Assembly (NCBI GenBank): GCA_002205965.3
Contig: NADL03000570.1
Span: 105,327 to 169,326, forward strand
Direction: 5' to 3'
DNA: 64,000 nucleotides
Source of the DNA: Kappaphycus alvarezii
Taxonomy: Eukaryota > Rhodophyta > Florideophyceae > Gigartinales > Solieriaceae
Made by a program: the position numbers and the translations under genes. The notes below the pieces were generated by a model, which did not search any database, had not been told where the DNA came from, and was given only the letters and a program-made list of their open reading frames with translations. Shown here piece by piece: positions 1-9,760 of this stretch (positions within the stretch are counted from its first letter, which is position 1; every line of letters starts with the position of its first letter).

Positions 1-1017
1 TCGTAGCCGCCCCTGTGTGCGCTTTTCCGCCCTTAACACCCACCGGTCCAGCCCTGGGTGCTACACTCGGCGAGGGCGTCACTGTTGGACCTGGCTCATT
101 CGCTGCCCCCCACTCTCTCTACCCCGGCCCACAATCTTAATATCCGCACATTGGAAGTACTTGGGAACCGATCGCCCACACATCTCTCTGCTCCGCAGTA
201 TATCCCCCCTAGCACCCCCTTGTCCGAAACAATCGCCCCACGTCTTCGGGTCAAACTCTCCTTCATAAAAGGCAACTACTCCCGGGGATTGCACGTATTC
301 GCCGAGCTCCAAAACCAGTGCAGAACGCAATGCTCACATGCCATTCCCTCCGGCAATTGATATATCATCTTACTTCCGCCATAGTACTCCTGAGTATTCT
401 CGGGTAGCGTGGCACACGGAAGGTACCACCGGCCAGGGTACTGCGGGTCGATCGGAGCGCACCGAAAGTCCATTCCCGAGTCACACGCTGCGTTTGGTGC
501 ACGTTGTAGTTGACAGCAATGGCCCTGGCGGAAACAAGTTTCAGAAATTTCTCCGCCGCACTTGTCCACGTCGCACAAATGGAGCTCAACAAAACCATTG
601 TGATTAGCCACAATGTTCATCCACAGTTCGATGACTGCACCTTGAGTGTAAGTAGCGGTGATCATTCCATCGCCATAGTGCGGCCGCCCCGTCGGTGGTC
701 CTCGATGGGGCCTTTGAGGTCGCCGCAGACCCCGGCGCGCCAGCGGAAGTCAGGGTCTAGAGGGAGAAAGGGTGACTAGCCCTCTGGTTGGGCAGCACGT
801 ACTTGCGATCGGCCGGCGGGATAGAGGCTTTGTCGCCGGCGGGAAAATGAGGCTTGTTGTCGATGGGGGTGGAGGGAAAGGTGGCGTTCAGGTTGAAACG
901 GTTGAGGGGGTTGAGGGCGCCGCGTTGAGGGGGGTAGGATAGGAGACCGTGGAATGGCATGGGAGAGGATGGAGGAAGGAGAAGGAGGGCAAGGAATCGG
1001 AGGGTGTGAGTAGGCAT
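1..1017 (-). pseudogene. AA15-like LPMO, copy 1 (broken, runs off the window)
   Basis: This is the N-terminal and central part of a secreted copper-dependent polysaccharide monooxygenase; the 3' end lies before base 1. It is about 95% identical to 13263-14310. The protein begins MPTHTLRFLALLL, followed by a hydrophobic signal peptide and then HGLLSYPP, where the His would start the mature protein. The region 276-665 carries the core with the second copper His in IVANHNGFVELHLC. It is broken several times relative to copy 2: the same TAG after QPEG (about 778-780), a lost base in the C-run near 288, deletions near 165-180 and 810-820, and others. Most differences from copy 2 are one- to few-base deletions. 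I infer a pseudogene or a low-quality consensus. Confidence 0.75.
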
Positions 1018-1160
1018 TGTTGAAAAATTTGATGAAAATTGATGATGATTGGGATGTAGGGTGATGCAGTAATGAGTATGAGGTTGAAAAGTTGGGAGTA
1101 GGGGGCAAATGATTGTGAGTAGGAGGTAGAAGAGCGCTGGCAGTGACGGTTGCGTATCGA

Positions 1161-1169
1161 TTTATATCA
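1161..1169 (-). promoter_or_regulatory. TATA box of LPMO copy 1
   Basis: TGATATAAA on the minus strand lies about 145 bases upstream of the start codon. The motif and its spacing are conserved in copies 2 (14455-14463) and 3 (49578-49586), which supports a real core promoter with a 5' UTR of roughly 110-120 bases. Confidence 0.5.
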
Positions 1170-1799
1170 GGGAGAGGGAGGAAAATGATGTAAGCGGGAA
1201 TGACGGAGAGAGGAGGTTGTCGGGACGGTCGGATGTATAGACTAGAAGTAGTTTTGGCATGTGTGTGAGGTATTGAAGCGCTGTTTTGGAATGATGCGCA
1301 TCACTCCCGGGGTGAACTTGTGGAGTAGATTGTTACAGCATATCTTTCAGACAGATACCGGCAAAATGTAGGCCTGAACGAGGCAGGTAATGGGAAACGG
1401 GTGACCGCGATGTTGGAGGGAAAGCCAATCCAGCCGTTTTCGAATCTTCCATCTTGCGGATCACTTTTAGATCGTGTCGACAATACCGGGGACTCCTCTA
1501 AGTTGAGCAGATTTAGTGGACCGAAACATTAGCTGAGAGGGCCATTTACCATTGTATTGGACTACATTGTGACTTCTTTTCAGGGGGGTGTGGGGGTTTC
1601 GGTAAACAATGATTTTTATGATTTTTATTAATGACTCCGGGTTCGCTGCCAGCCCGCAGGCCTTTGATGTCTCTGTCATCAGTCCGCACTCATCCGGGTT
1701 TCGTTCTTGTCCTCCACATGGCCCTATCTCCAAGAAAGAATCAGAGAAACTCCACCATTACCGTACTTTATGCGAATACTACGGACTGGAACTTCACCC

Positions 1800-2221
1800 T
1801 GATAGGGGTAAATCGGCGGGGAGGAGATCCTCAGAACCAATTGCCCTGAGAAGGAGGTGTTGCGAGCGACAAAAGTGCTGCCGTGGTATTGTTGAAGGAA
1901 CAAAAGGGAGTGTATATAGAAGAGAGTTGAGGAAGCTACAAGCAAGTATAAAAGGGGCAGGGTCTACCACGACGCTCTGCGACTAGCGTAAGAAAAAGTT
2001 TTCTTGGGTCTGAAGTTGACTCCCAACTTCCTACTACTCGGGACTTGGCTTGAAGTTGTCTGCCAACCTGCTTGACCTCTCCATGAGGAAGCAGTTTACT
2101 CGGCTTATATAGACTTTTGGCTACCCCTAAAGTCCGAACAAAACTACAGAAGATACTAAATGCATAAAAATACTTTGTGTGGACAATATACTCTAAGCAA
2201 AAGATACTTAAGAAACTAACA
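1800..2221 (-). repeat. 3' LTR of gypsy element 1
   Basis: Read on the minus strand it starts TGTTAGTTTC and ends CCCCTATCA, so it has TG...CA ends. The TATA box is TATATAAG at 2111-2104. Downstream is an imperfect hairpin formed by GAAGTTGA and CCAACTTC (2012-2030). From 1800 to about 2140 it is about 95% identical to 9358-9698. The U3 part (2141-2221) matches element 2 (to 56868) but only weakly the 5' LTR. It is inserted in the LPMO 5' flank. Confidence 0.75.
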
Positions 2222-2236
2222 ATTAATTTGGTCCTC

Positions 2237-2789
2237 TTATTTCCCATTCTCTAAATCAGATCCAAACAACTCCTCTAAAATATCCATGCTGTCCAAGCAG
2301 TCCCCACAAATATCTGCGAATGGCTCACAACTCTCTATTTCCCCCTGGGAGATATCTAGACTACTAAAGATATCTCCATCCGGTTCCATCGTGGGCACAA
2401 CTTGATCCATACTCTCTATTCCAGCCCCACCAGTCCAACACTTTCCATGCCCCCTGTTCCCGCATCCTCCTTCTCCTCATCCACCTCTTCCTCCTCCTCA
2501 TCCTCCTCATCCTCCTCATCTTCCTGAGCCTCGTACACTAGCTCAGGGGCTAACCATTCCTCGAAGGACTCCCCGCTCTCCTCCTCGACCTTCTCAGCCT
2601 CTCCCGGACTTACCTCCCTCGCTTCTTCTTCTATGAAGAGGCGGCGAACGAACTCGATATTTGCTTCTTTGTTTGCCGCCGGGATGTAGTCGTCGCATCG
2701 GTTGGCCCGTAGGCGGCGAGGACGAAGGCCATTGATGGAACGGGAAGGGCGGTTTTTGGAATAGGGACAGAGGGGCGAAGGTTGCTCAT
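2237..2789 (-). pseudogene. Acidic accessory ORF of gypsy element 1
   Basis: I do not recognise this protein. It follows the integrase ORF and ends just before the 3' LTR. The likely start is ATG at 2789, about 110 bases below an internal TATTTAAA box. Conserved segments are a basic N-terminus, IEFVRRLFIEEEARE, ESFEEWLAPELVYE, a long Glu/Asp tract encoded by TCCTCCTCAT-like repeats (2460-2530), then GDIFSSLDIS and a C-terminal ICGDC...MDILEELFGSDLE. The first two-thirds reads in 2416-2877 and the tail in another frame, so at least one frameshift is present. Homologous ORFs occur at 56884-57524 (-), about 16560-17132 (+) and about 11540-12200 (+). The high acidity and the DIF/MDILEELF motifs resemble transcriptional activation domains, but this is only an inference. 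Confidence 0.6.
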
Positions 2790-2898
2790 TGTGATAGACG
2801 TTGGGGAACGGGAGGCAATGTAGGGTGTTTTGGGTGTGTGGGGGGAGAGGGGTGATGAGTAAAATGATCGCGGGCATTTGGAACTTAGAATAAAGGGG

Positions 2899-2906
2899 TT
2901 TAAATA
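2899..2906 (-). promoter_or_regulatory. Internal TATA-like box upstream of the acidic ORF
   Basis: TATTTAAA on the minus strand lies 110 bases before the proposed start at 2789. The same octamer sits 108-118 bases before the same ORF in element 2 (57632-57639) and at the equivalent place in both plus-strand relics (16443-16450, 11400-11407). This conservation suggests the acidic ORF has its own promoter. Confidence 0.5.
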
Positions 2907-3166
2907 GGCTCCCGGGGCAGGTTCTATAGATTAGGAATAGGTAAAATAAATCTGCAAGGGATTTTGCAATAGTGCATTTGCGCCCTTCTTCTCAAAAAAA
3001 GGCGAATTTGGAGGAGGAGGTAAGCTAAAAGGGAAAAGGGACTTGATTCGGGGTCGATTCAGAGGGTTAAATACAGTATAAAAATATCTAGATAAAATGG
3101 AAGTAAATTTGGAAATGACGGTTGGAGAAGTTAGGGGCGGGATCGTTGTAGGTTGCTGGATTACAC

Positions 3167-3278
3167 GAGGGGAGGACCATTTCCTGTCTTACGTGAAGGG
3201 AGGACCATTTCCTGTATTACGTGAAGGGAGGACCATTTCCTGTATTAAATGAGGGGAGGACCATTTTTTGTATTACAC
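3167..3278. repeat. Four 28-bp tandem repeats in gypsy element 1
   Basis: There are four consecutive 28-base units at 3167, 3195, 3223 and 3251, each of the form GARGGGAGGACCATTTCC followed by TGTATTACGT or a variant. They lie between the stop of the post-integrase ORF (3311) and the internal promoter of the acidic ORF. Element 2 has three units at 57898-57981. There are no intervening spacers. Confidence 0.9.
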
Positions 3279-3310
3279 GCCCCCTTTCTCAAGGCGAACG
3301 TCCCGGGTCG

Positions 3311-5116
3311 TCACTGCTCTTCTTCTGCTTCCGTTAGTGTTCGCTGTCTTATTGATAAAATGTATGGTCTCTCAAACGGGTACGGATGCAACTGATTACC
3401 AATATGATGCTCTAAAAAGTAGGTTCGCATTACTGGTACCTCACTTTGTAGCATAGCCTCATATATTGGTTTGATCACATCGAGGTGGGGTTGAATACAT
3501 TCTTCTTCCGTGACTCTTCCGAATCTTCCAAGAGTGAAAAAATATATGTGATATGCAAACTCTTCTGGAAGATGCCGGAGGAATGGATGTCGATAAGAAA
3601 AGAAGACGCGCATCATCAAGAACGAATCTTCGTAAGATAAGTGCGGTCCATGTAGCGCCCTAAAACATAAACAGATGCTTATCATGAAATAAGAAATGAC
3701 CTGCGCATCGTTCGCATCCTCGGAGATATTGCGCAGCCAAAAAGATAATCTTCTTCTTCCGACTGTATGCTGTGCATGGTTGTGAAGGAGAGCTAGAGAT
3801 GAAGTTGTGGTGGACGGTCCCGATGAATGGCCGCGACCAGCTCCTGACGTACTGGGACCTGCACGAGGTCCTCTCGGGGGACGACCGGAACCTCTTCTGG
3901 GCGGGTTGTTGTCTCCTGAAGGTCCTCCTCTGGTCATCATCACTGCTTCAGGAGGATCCTCGCCGCCTTCAACGTTCCCAATTTGTGGCGGAGAAACGTA
4001 AGGTTCCCATAGAGGATACGGGACCAGCCTGTATTCCATATCCGGGGGTAAGGCGTAACCTCTCAGTCGCACGTCTTGGTTGTTCTTGAGAAATACGTAA
4101 ATTGGACGGATAATATTCAGATACGTTTGCGACAAGTCTCCAGCAGCTACCATTCCATATCTTCCTATAGAGTAATGATATATTACCTCCACAAACTCTG
4201 GACCTGCTTCCGTGAACCTTCCGTTTTGGAATGAAAATAGAACTCTTATTAATAGTCGGAAATCTTCTTCAGGTAGCAATGGTCCGTTCAACGTACGAAA
4301 ACATAGGCATATATTAATGTAGAAATGGATGATTACGTGGAGTTCGTAGTAGTCCCGCGTAACCGAGATGATCCATTCCCAGGCCCTTTTTCCTCCCATA
4401 GGAATCATTCTATAGTTAAAGATGAGTATGCCCCGTGGTTGCGCATAGTCCTGTGTGAGAAGGAATTCTTCAGGCCTCTGATGGTAAGGGACCAGACGAC
4501 GTGCATGGATGGCCCTCCTTGATCTCTTCCCTGAGCTTGAACAGAGCTGATAGTGCGGGTGTCTTTCCTCCGTGACGATGCAAGGGTTCGAGTACTTGGT
4601 TTGGAAGGCCGGCCACTTCACAGCCTGCTGCATTGCTTTTCCATGTACTACAAGTACTTTAGAGCCAACTGAAAAGGTTCTGACTGCAGGTTCTGCATCC
4701 TTATTTCTTGTCTGTGTTAGCGCGCGGTGTGATCTCCAGCCTTCGGTGGCCAGTAGTTCAACTTCCTTACTCTCTTCATCGATAATATTTGTTTCCATGT
4801 CTCTCTGTAACATTCTAGGAGCCCTTCCGTACATTAGCTCGAATGGTGAGCGTCCATTTCTTCCTCTTCTTCGACGGTAGCCGTATAACACTTTTGGTAA
4901 GGCATCTTCCCACTGGATTTCATTCTCCAACATAGTTTTCGATATTGCTCGTTTGATGGTTCCAACCATCCTCTCCGCTTTCCCGTTGGACATAGGAGCG
5001 TATGCGAGAACGGTCTTCAGCTGAATCCTTTCTCTTCCAAAAAACGAAGCAGTGAAGTTGCAGTAAACAAAGGGCGTTATCCGAGATGATCCTTTTTGGA
5101 AGACCAAACGGTTCAA
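3311..5116 (-). CDS. Integrase C-terminus fused to a duplicated unknown domain (pol tail)
   Basis: This is an open frame of 601 codons, the C-terminal part of the element 1 polyprotein. Residues 1-100 finish the integrase core, including the catalytic Glu (E48 in NGKAERMVG). Residues about 150-211 are the integrase C-terminal domain (VGSKVLVVHGK). Then come two similar domains of about 133 residues: repeat 1 at about 245-377 and repeat 2 at about 457-589. They share ICLCFR (269-274 and 481-486), GPxLxxEDxxLxxRVxFS, SIGRYG/TLGRFG, IIRPIY/VIKPIY and YPxxxPY. A Gly/Pro/Arg/Ser-rich linker (about 390-445) separates them. There is no signal peptide or membrane segment, so it is not env-like. I do not recognise the repeated domain. 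The real start lies further upstream in pol, across a frameshift at about 5050-5100. Confidence 0.7.
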   Translation of the reverse strand: MNRLVFQKGSSRITPFVYCNFTASFFGRERIQLKTVLAYAPMSNGKAERMVGTIKRAISKTMLENEIQWEDALPKVLYGYRRRRGRNGRSPFELMYGRAPRMLQRDMETNIIDEESKEVELLATEGWRSHRALTQTRNKDAEPAVRTFSVGSKVLVVHGKAMQQAVKWPAFQTKYSNPCIVTEERHPHYQLCSSSGKRSRRAIHARRLVPYHQRPEEFLLTQDYAQPRGILIFNYRMIPMGGKRAWEWIISVTRDYYELHVIIHFYINICLCFRTLNGPLLPEEDFRLLIRVLFSFQNGRFTEAGPEFVEVIYHYSIGRYGMVAAGDLSQTYLNIIRPIYVFLKNNQDVRLRGYALPPDMEYRLVPYPLWEPYVSPPQIGNVEGGEDPPEAVMMTRGGPSGDNNPPRRGSGRPPRGPRAGPSTSGAGRGHSSGPSTTTSSLALLHNHAQHTVGRRRLSFWLRNISEDANDAQVISYFMISICLCFRALHGPHLSYEDSFLMMRVFFSYRHPFLRHLPEEFAYHIYFFTLGRFGRVTEEECIQPHLDVIKPIYEAMLQSEVPVMRTYFLEHHIGNQLHPYPFERPYILSIRQRTLTEAEEEQ

Positions 5117-6142
5117 TTATTTCTTTTTCGATGAATCTCAGTACCTCCTCAGCATTTAACTCCTCAGCTGCAGCTGCTATTGGCCATCCAGTAAGATGTT
5201 CCACCCTATAAGGAGATATTTGTTTCCGGAAGAAGTTTCCTTGAACGGGCCCGCGAAGTCAATTGAGAAGGTTTCAAAGAGACCGGAAACTGGAAAACTT
5301 AGAGTTGTCTTATACTTCCGTATTGGAGTGAATTTTTGGCAGTTGTCGCAGCTTTTCACGAAGTTATAGACGTCCTTATGGATACCTGGCCACCAGAATC
5401 TCTCAGTTACGAATTTTTTGGTTGTTTCGAGATCCCAATGCCCTAGCTCATCATGGAAAGTCCTCAAGATCTTCATTCTTTCTTTCAAAGGGGCCACTAG
5501 TCGGGGACCGGCTTTAGTGTGCCGGAAGAGTTTCCCATTCCACAATGTAAAAGCCTTTTGATTCCTGCGTACCCAATTTCGGTGTTCAAGATCAACCTTT
5601 CTCATTTCTAGTCCATCGAGGAATTTGATCAGTCCGTGAATATTAGCTTCGTACTCGTTATCGTTCGGCAACTGCAACTCGGCGACTCCGACGATGTCCT
5701 CCGAAGCTTTTTCATTTGGAATCAGTGCGTCCCTCAAGCGGGATAGGTAATCGGCAGGCTGATTATTGCGTCCGGGTCTATACACAATTTCAAACCGATA
5801 TTCTGCGAAAATGTCGAGCCATCGGGCCAAGCGGTGATGTACATCCTTCTTTTGGAATGCTGTTTTAAGTGCCTGGTGATCAGTTATCAAGACAAATTTC
5901 TCGAGTGATAAAAGGTATACGCGAAACTTTTTCAGCGCGAAGACGACAGCTAGCGCTTCTTTCTCGCAGACTGAGTATCTCTTTTCCGCGTCATTCAGAG
6001 TTCGGCTTGCGAATTGAACAGGGTGTAGTCTTCCGTTTTCATCTTTTTGGGACAAAACGGCACCCAAAGACCGTTCTGAGGCATCTGTCTCCACAACGAA
6101 TGGTCTCTTGAAATCTGGGTACATGAGAACTGGGGGACACAT
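4920..6142 (-). pseudogene. pol: RNase H and integrase of gypsy element 1
   Basis: The segment 5177-6142 reads RNase H (ETDASERSLGAVLSQ, TDHQAL, YRPGRNNQPADYLSRL) and then the integrase HHCC zinc domain (FHDELGHW to CDNCQ) and the start of the core with the first catalytic Asp (FSIDFAGPF). The frame shifts near 5195 into 4920-5204, which carries FGLPKRIISDN with the second Asp, and shifts again near 5070 into the 3311-5116 frame. The connection to RT is broken near 6135. The protein would integrate the cDNA and remove RNA from the hybrid. In element 2 (59.0-60.8 kb) this stretch has even more small indels. Confidence 0.85.
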
Positions 6143-6660
6143 AGCTTATCTTTAAGCTCCTGAAATGCAGTTTCCATTTCCTTGTTCCAGTAAAATTTTC
6201 CGTTCTTCGTAGTGCTGGCATGTAACGGTGCTGCAGTCTTGGCGAAATCTTTGATAAATCTTCTGTAATATGAGGCCAGTCCTAAGAAGCTTCGGACCTC
6301 CGTCTTTGAAGCGGGCCTTGGTGCCAACTTTATTTTTTTCGTTTTCTCTGGATCCACTCTAATTCCCTCTTGGTCGACGATATGACCGAGTAATTGGATA
6401 GAAGTTTTCGCAAAGAAGCATTTGCTCAACTTAATTTTCAAGCTATACTCCGATATCCTCTCCACAACTGTCTTGACGTGCGAGATGTGCTGATCCAATG
6501 TTTCTGAGAATATGACGACATCATCGATATAGACTCTTGCGAATGGAAGTCCTTTCAAAACCTCGTTCATCATTCTTTGGAATGTAGCTGGTGCATTCAT
6601 GAGACCAAAAGGCATCACTTCGAACCTGAACGTACCGGCTTTGCTGGTAAAGGTTGTTTT
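5995..6660 (-). pseudogene. pol: Reverse transcriptase, palm and thumb, of gypsy element 1
   Basis: The frame 5995-6618 contains MPFGLMNAPATFQRMMNEVL, the catalytic box VYIDDVVIFS (the YIDD Asp pair near 6520-6530), LGHIVDQEGI and RSFLGLASYYRRFIKDF, all typical of Ty3/gypsy RT. It is separated from the upstream RT part (TSIDLYTGYW) by the loss of one T (plus strand) near 6656-6661: element 1 has five Ts where element 2 has six, and element 2 reads straight through. The 3' connection to RNase H is shifted near 6135. Confidence 0.85.
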
Positions 6661-9268
6661 TCCTTACATTTTTCATCCAATGGAATCTGCCAATAGCCAG
6701 TGTAAAGGTCAATTGAGGTGAAATATCTCCCGTCCTTCAGGTCCTCGAGGATCTCCTCCATGTTCGGAATCGGAAATCGATCGGGTATCATTCTCTGGTT
6801 CAGTTGTCGGTAATCGACGCAAAAACGCAGCTTTCCATCCTTCTTTGGTGCGACCACAACTGGAAACGACCATGGGGATGAAACTGGTCGAATAATATCA
6901 TTTTTCAGCATACTTGTAACATTTTCTGAGATAAATTGGTCATATTTTGGCGGTTGACGTCTAGGCTTGTGGTAAATCGGTTGAGTGTCGGTAAGTTCGA
7001 ACGAGTGAGTAACCGGTACACTTGCTTGTCTTAAATCTGAAACGCTCCATGCAATTACTTCGGAAGATGTTAACATGTCGGATATTTTCAGTGAGGCGGG
7101 GGCGGGAAGGTGCTGCACTTTTCCTTGGATTTCTGCCATTTGGCGCCCTTTTTCTTCTTGATCCTCAACCTCAATATTTTGAAGGACCTCTTCCGTCGTG
7201 CTCACATCTTCATATATGGAATTCGACGTATTCTTATTTTCTTTGCAAAGGTAATCTTCTTTCATGCTCCGAATTCTGTCCTTTGATTCGATATCATCGC
7301 AAAAAGAAACACATTCGGGTTTCAAACTTATCCTAGAATCCCAGTCGTCATCTGTTTCAAACCCGGAATCATAATCGTCCCATGCCATGTTCATTAACCC
7401 CCGAGGGTACCCTTTTCCACTTCCGAAAGTGTTAGTTGGTTCCGAATCTTCGCTGTCATAGCTAGAAGTGAAATCTTCACTGTCCGTTTCTTTTAAATCT
7501 TCAGGATGCGTGCTTTTGTCGAAATCCAGGGGCATCTTCACGGTTCTGCCGTCAATATTAACTGAAACCATTTGGTTGCCCAAGTCAATGCATGTCCCTA
7601 GTCTTTCCATTGTGGGGCAGCCAATGATTGCATCGAAAGGGAGATCCGGCATGACAAGAAAGTCTACATCAACTTTAGAGTCCCCAAAGAACACGGAAAC
7701 CTTGTCAACAGTGCCCATGCATTTTGAGACGGTTCCATCCGCTACAGTTATTTTTCGAGTCGTTGGAGTAATTTCGAGACCTAGATCTGTCACCAAAGTT
7801 TCTGAAATGAGGTTTGGAACAGCACCCGAATCGAAGAGAGCTTGGGTTTTCATACCCAATACTTTGACTGGTACCAGCTTAAGACGTCTTGGTGCTGTCG
7901 AGGCCGATTGAAGAAACAGTTTCTTACCCTTAGCGGACTTATTAGACCTGATAATTTTTTTGAGTTCTTTTCTCGCATCCTCTGCGTCGCCCCTCAAAAG
8001 TTGACCAAACGTTATCCCAGTTGGGGCCGATGCAAGCTCAGCCACCAAATTGTACCTCTTCACATACTCTAGTACGTCCTTAGAGATACTCTTAACTTTC
8101 TTACTCTTTTTCGTCTTCTTGGCCGGAGTGACTCCCACTCCTGGAACAACTTGATCAGACCTCTTGGTTCGAGGAGGTACAGGTGCTGGGATATGCTCCA
8201 GCATTCCATACTCTAGCCTAGGTTTCTTCGATAAAATGTTCCCTTCCCCATCCCTTTTTGTCACATTGACTTGACTAATCTCTTCAGCGATGGATACGTT
8301 ACCGGCATCCGTCAACCTTTGATCCCTTCTATTTTGTAAGATTTTCACCTCTGGTCCTGACTCACTCCTTGCTTCCGATAAATTTGCTCTTCTGTCTTTA
8401 GACCAGCAGTTACTTTCATGATGCCCATATCGACCGCACTTTGCACAACGAGTGTTTCTATGTGGATTATCAGGACACCTGTTTGCAAAGTGTCCAGGCT
8501 TGTGACAGTAAGAACAGACTTCTGCGGCTTTAGGGGCCCCAGACTGGTTCTTCTTAATGGTAAGAGTAAGGCTTTCCAACTGCGAGGTTATCATGTCAAG
8601 TCGATTATCGAATCGGGTTTCCAACCTTTCTTCCAAGTTTTTGACATCGCTCCTGACAGATTCTAATGCCGCTGCACTAGTAGCCGGCCTTTGATAATTC
8701 TTTTCAGGATGTACGATAGACATCGATGTGCGGGTTTCCCTCGGTACCTCACTCAGTGACTGAAACGTCTCCGAATTTTTGACAAATTCTACTATGGTAC
8801 CCTTCAGTTCATCAAAAGTGTGAGGGCCCTTGATGAGGAGGAAATCGGAGAGCCGCTTATCCCCCATAGCCGCCTTACGCAGCATTCCGTACTTGGCTTG
8901 GGCGTTGAACCCAGCCTTTTCATAAAGATCACACAAGTACACCAATGAGCTTAACAAATCGTCGAAGTTCAGCCGGGCCTCTATGGCGGTACGAATCATC
9001 TCATCTGGTTCTACCTCCTTAGCATACTCTTTCACAAGCCACTCACATACCTCACCGAAGTTACGCCCATTCCCGTTAAGAGACCACCCGTCGATAAACT
9101 TGGACTTATATTTGTGCTTTGCGTCACCATGAAGATAGGCGAAGATACTTGCGGCCTTCTCTTCATCGCCCTTCTCTCGCATCACAACGTTGACATATGT
9201 GTAAAGAAACTCCTCAACGTCTTCAGTCTTGCCCCTGTGAACGTTATACGAGCAGCGTTGAGATCCAT
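6615..9268 (-). pseudogene. gag-pol: Gag-protease-RT N-terminus of gypsy element 1
   Basis: An 856-codon open frame (6615-9185) fuses Gag, protease and the start of RT. Counted from 9185, the CCHC knuckles are at 224-237 (CSYCHKPGHFANRC) and 247-260 (CAKCGRYGHHESNC). The retropepsin active site is FDSGAVPNLI with Asp 452, and the matching hydrophobic loop is FDAIIGCPTMERLG. The RT begins about 700, with FCVDYRQLNQ and the first catalytic Asp 826 in FTSIDLYTGYW. A better start is the ATG at 9266-9268, whose frame joins this one across a one-base deletion in a G-run near 9234 (element 2 has the extra base). Gag and Pol appear to be a single polyprotein without a stop or programmed shift between them. 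Confidence 0.85.
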
Positions 9269-9341
9269 GATTACCGAAAAGAAATCCCCCGGAAGTGTTC
9301 CTTACTACTGCTCAACTCGAATACCTCGGGTGCAACCCCCT

Positions 9342-9355
9342 CCACAAGAGTACCA
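9342..9355 (-). promoter_or_regulatory. Candidate primer-binding site
   Basis: Two bases inside the 5' LTR, the minus strand reads TGGTACTCTTGTGG. A PBS normally starts with TGG, complementary to the CCA end of a tRNA, within a few bases of the LTR. I cannot name the tRNA. Confidence 0.45.
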
Positions 9356-9357
9356 AA

Positions 9358-9760
9358 TGATAGGGGTAAATCGGCGGGGGAGAAGATCCTCAGAACCAAT
9401 TACCCTGAGAAGGAGGTGTTGCGAGCGACAAAAGTGCTGCCGTGGTATTGTTGAACGAACAAAAGGGAGTGTATATAGAAGAGAGTTGAGGAAGCTACAA
9501 GCAAGTATAAAAGGGGCAGGGTCTACCACCGACGCTCTGCGACTAGCGTAAGAAAAAGTTTTCTTGGGTCTGAAGTTGACTCTCAACTTCCTACTACTCG
9601 GGACTTGGCTTGAAGTTGTCTGCCAACTTGCTTCACCTCCACTAAAAGAAGCAGTTTACTCGGCTTATATAGACTTTTGGCTACCCTAAAAGTCTCAAAC
9701 AAACATACTAATAACCATAAAATGTATTCACGGTAATCGTGTGAACCAGAGAGACTATTA
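9358..9760 (-). repeat. 5' LTR of gypsy element 1
   Basis: The LTR ends CCCCTATCA on the minus strand at 9358. The TATA box is TATATAAG at 9671-9664. About 75-100 bases further down is a perfect hairpin, GAAGTTGACTCTCAACTTC (9572-9590), followed by a second weaker AAGTTG/CAACTT hairpin (about 9613-9629). The upstream boundary near 9760 is set by similarity to the start of the LTR at 17161. The adjoining 320 bases (9761-10080) are also found next to the LTR relic at 52466-52745, so this LTR may derive from another copy. Confidence 0.7.

Larger units (their letters stand above)
1..1799. repeat. Segmental duplication block, copy 1
   Basis: The block matches 13263-15097 in the same orientation and covers the LPMO 5' two-thirds, its promoter and about 480 bases further upstream. 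Homology stops exactly where the LTR of gypsy element 1 begins at 1800. The third, inverted copy (49.12-51.37 kb) is more diverged. Confidence 0.85.
1800..9760 (-). mobile_element. Ty3/gypsy-type LTR retrotransposon, element 1
   Basis: This is an almost full-length element on the minus strand. The order is 5' LTR (9358-9760), primer-binding site, gag with two CCHC knuckles, aspartic protease, RT, RNase H, integrase, a duplicated unknown domain, 28-bp repeats, an acidic ORF and the 3' LTR (1800-2221). The order PR-RT-RH-IN is the Ty3/gypsy (Metaviridae) order. Element 2 at 56442-64000 is a near-identical partner. Frameshifts near 9234, 6656, 6135, 5195 and about 5070 break the polyprotein. The two LTRs match well in R-U5 but not in U3, and no target-site duplication is apparent, so the element may be a recombinant. 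Confidence 0.85.

Noticed and set aside
3167..3278. 28-bp repeats as a CRISPR array
   Set aside because: The units are directly adjacent with no spacers, and the context is a eukaryotic retrotransposon.
3350..4384. The post-integrase region as an envelope gene
   Set aside because: No signal peptide, no transmembrane segment and no cleavage site are seen, and it is in frame with integrase.
9505..9516. Plus-strand TATAAAAGGGGC inside the LTR as the element promoter
   Set aside because: It points the wrong way for gag-pol. The minus-strand TATATAAG is better placed, and the plus-strand box is weakened in the relics (TATAGAAGG, TATGGAAAG). An antisense promoter remains possible.
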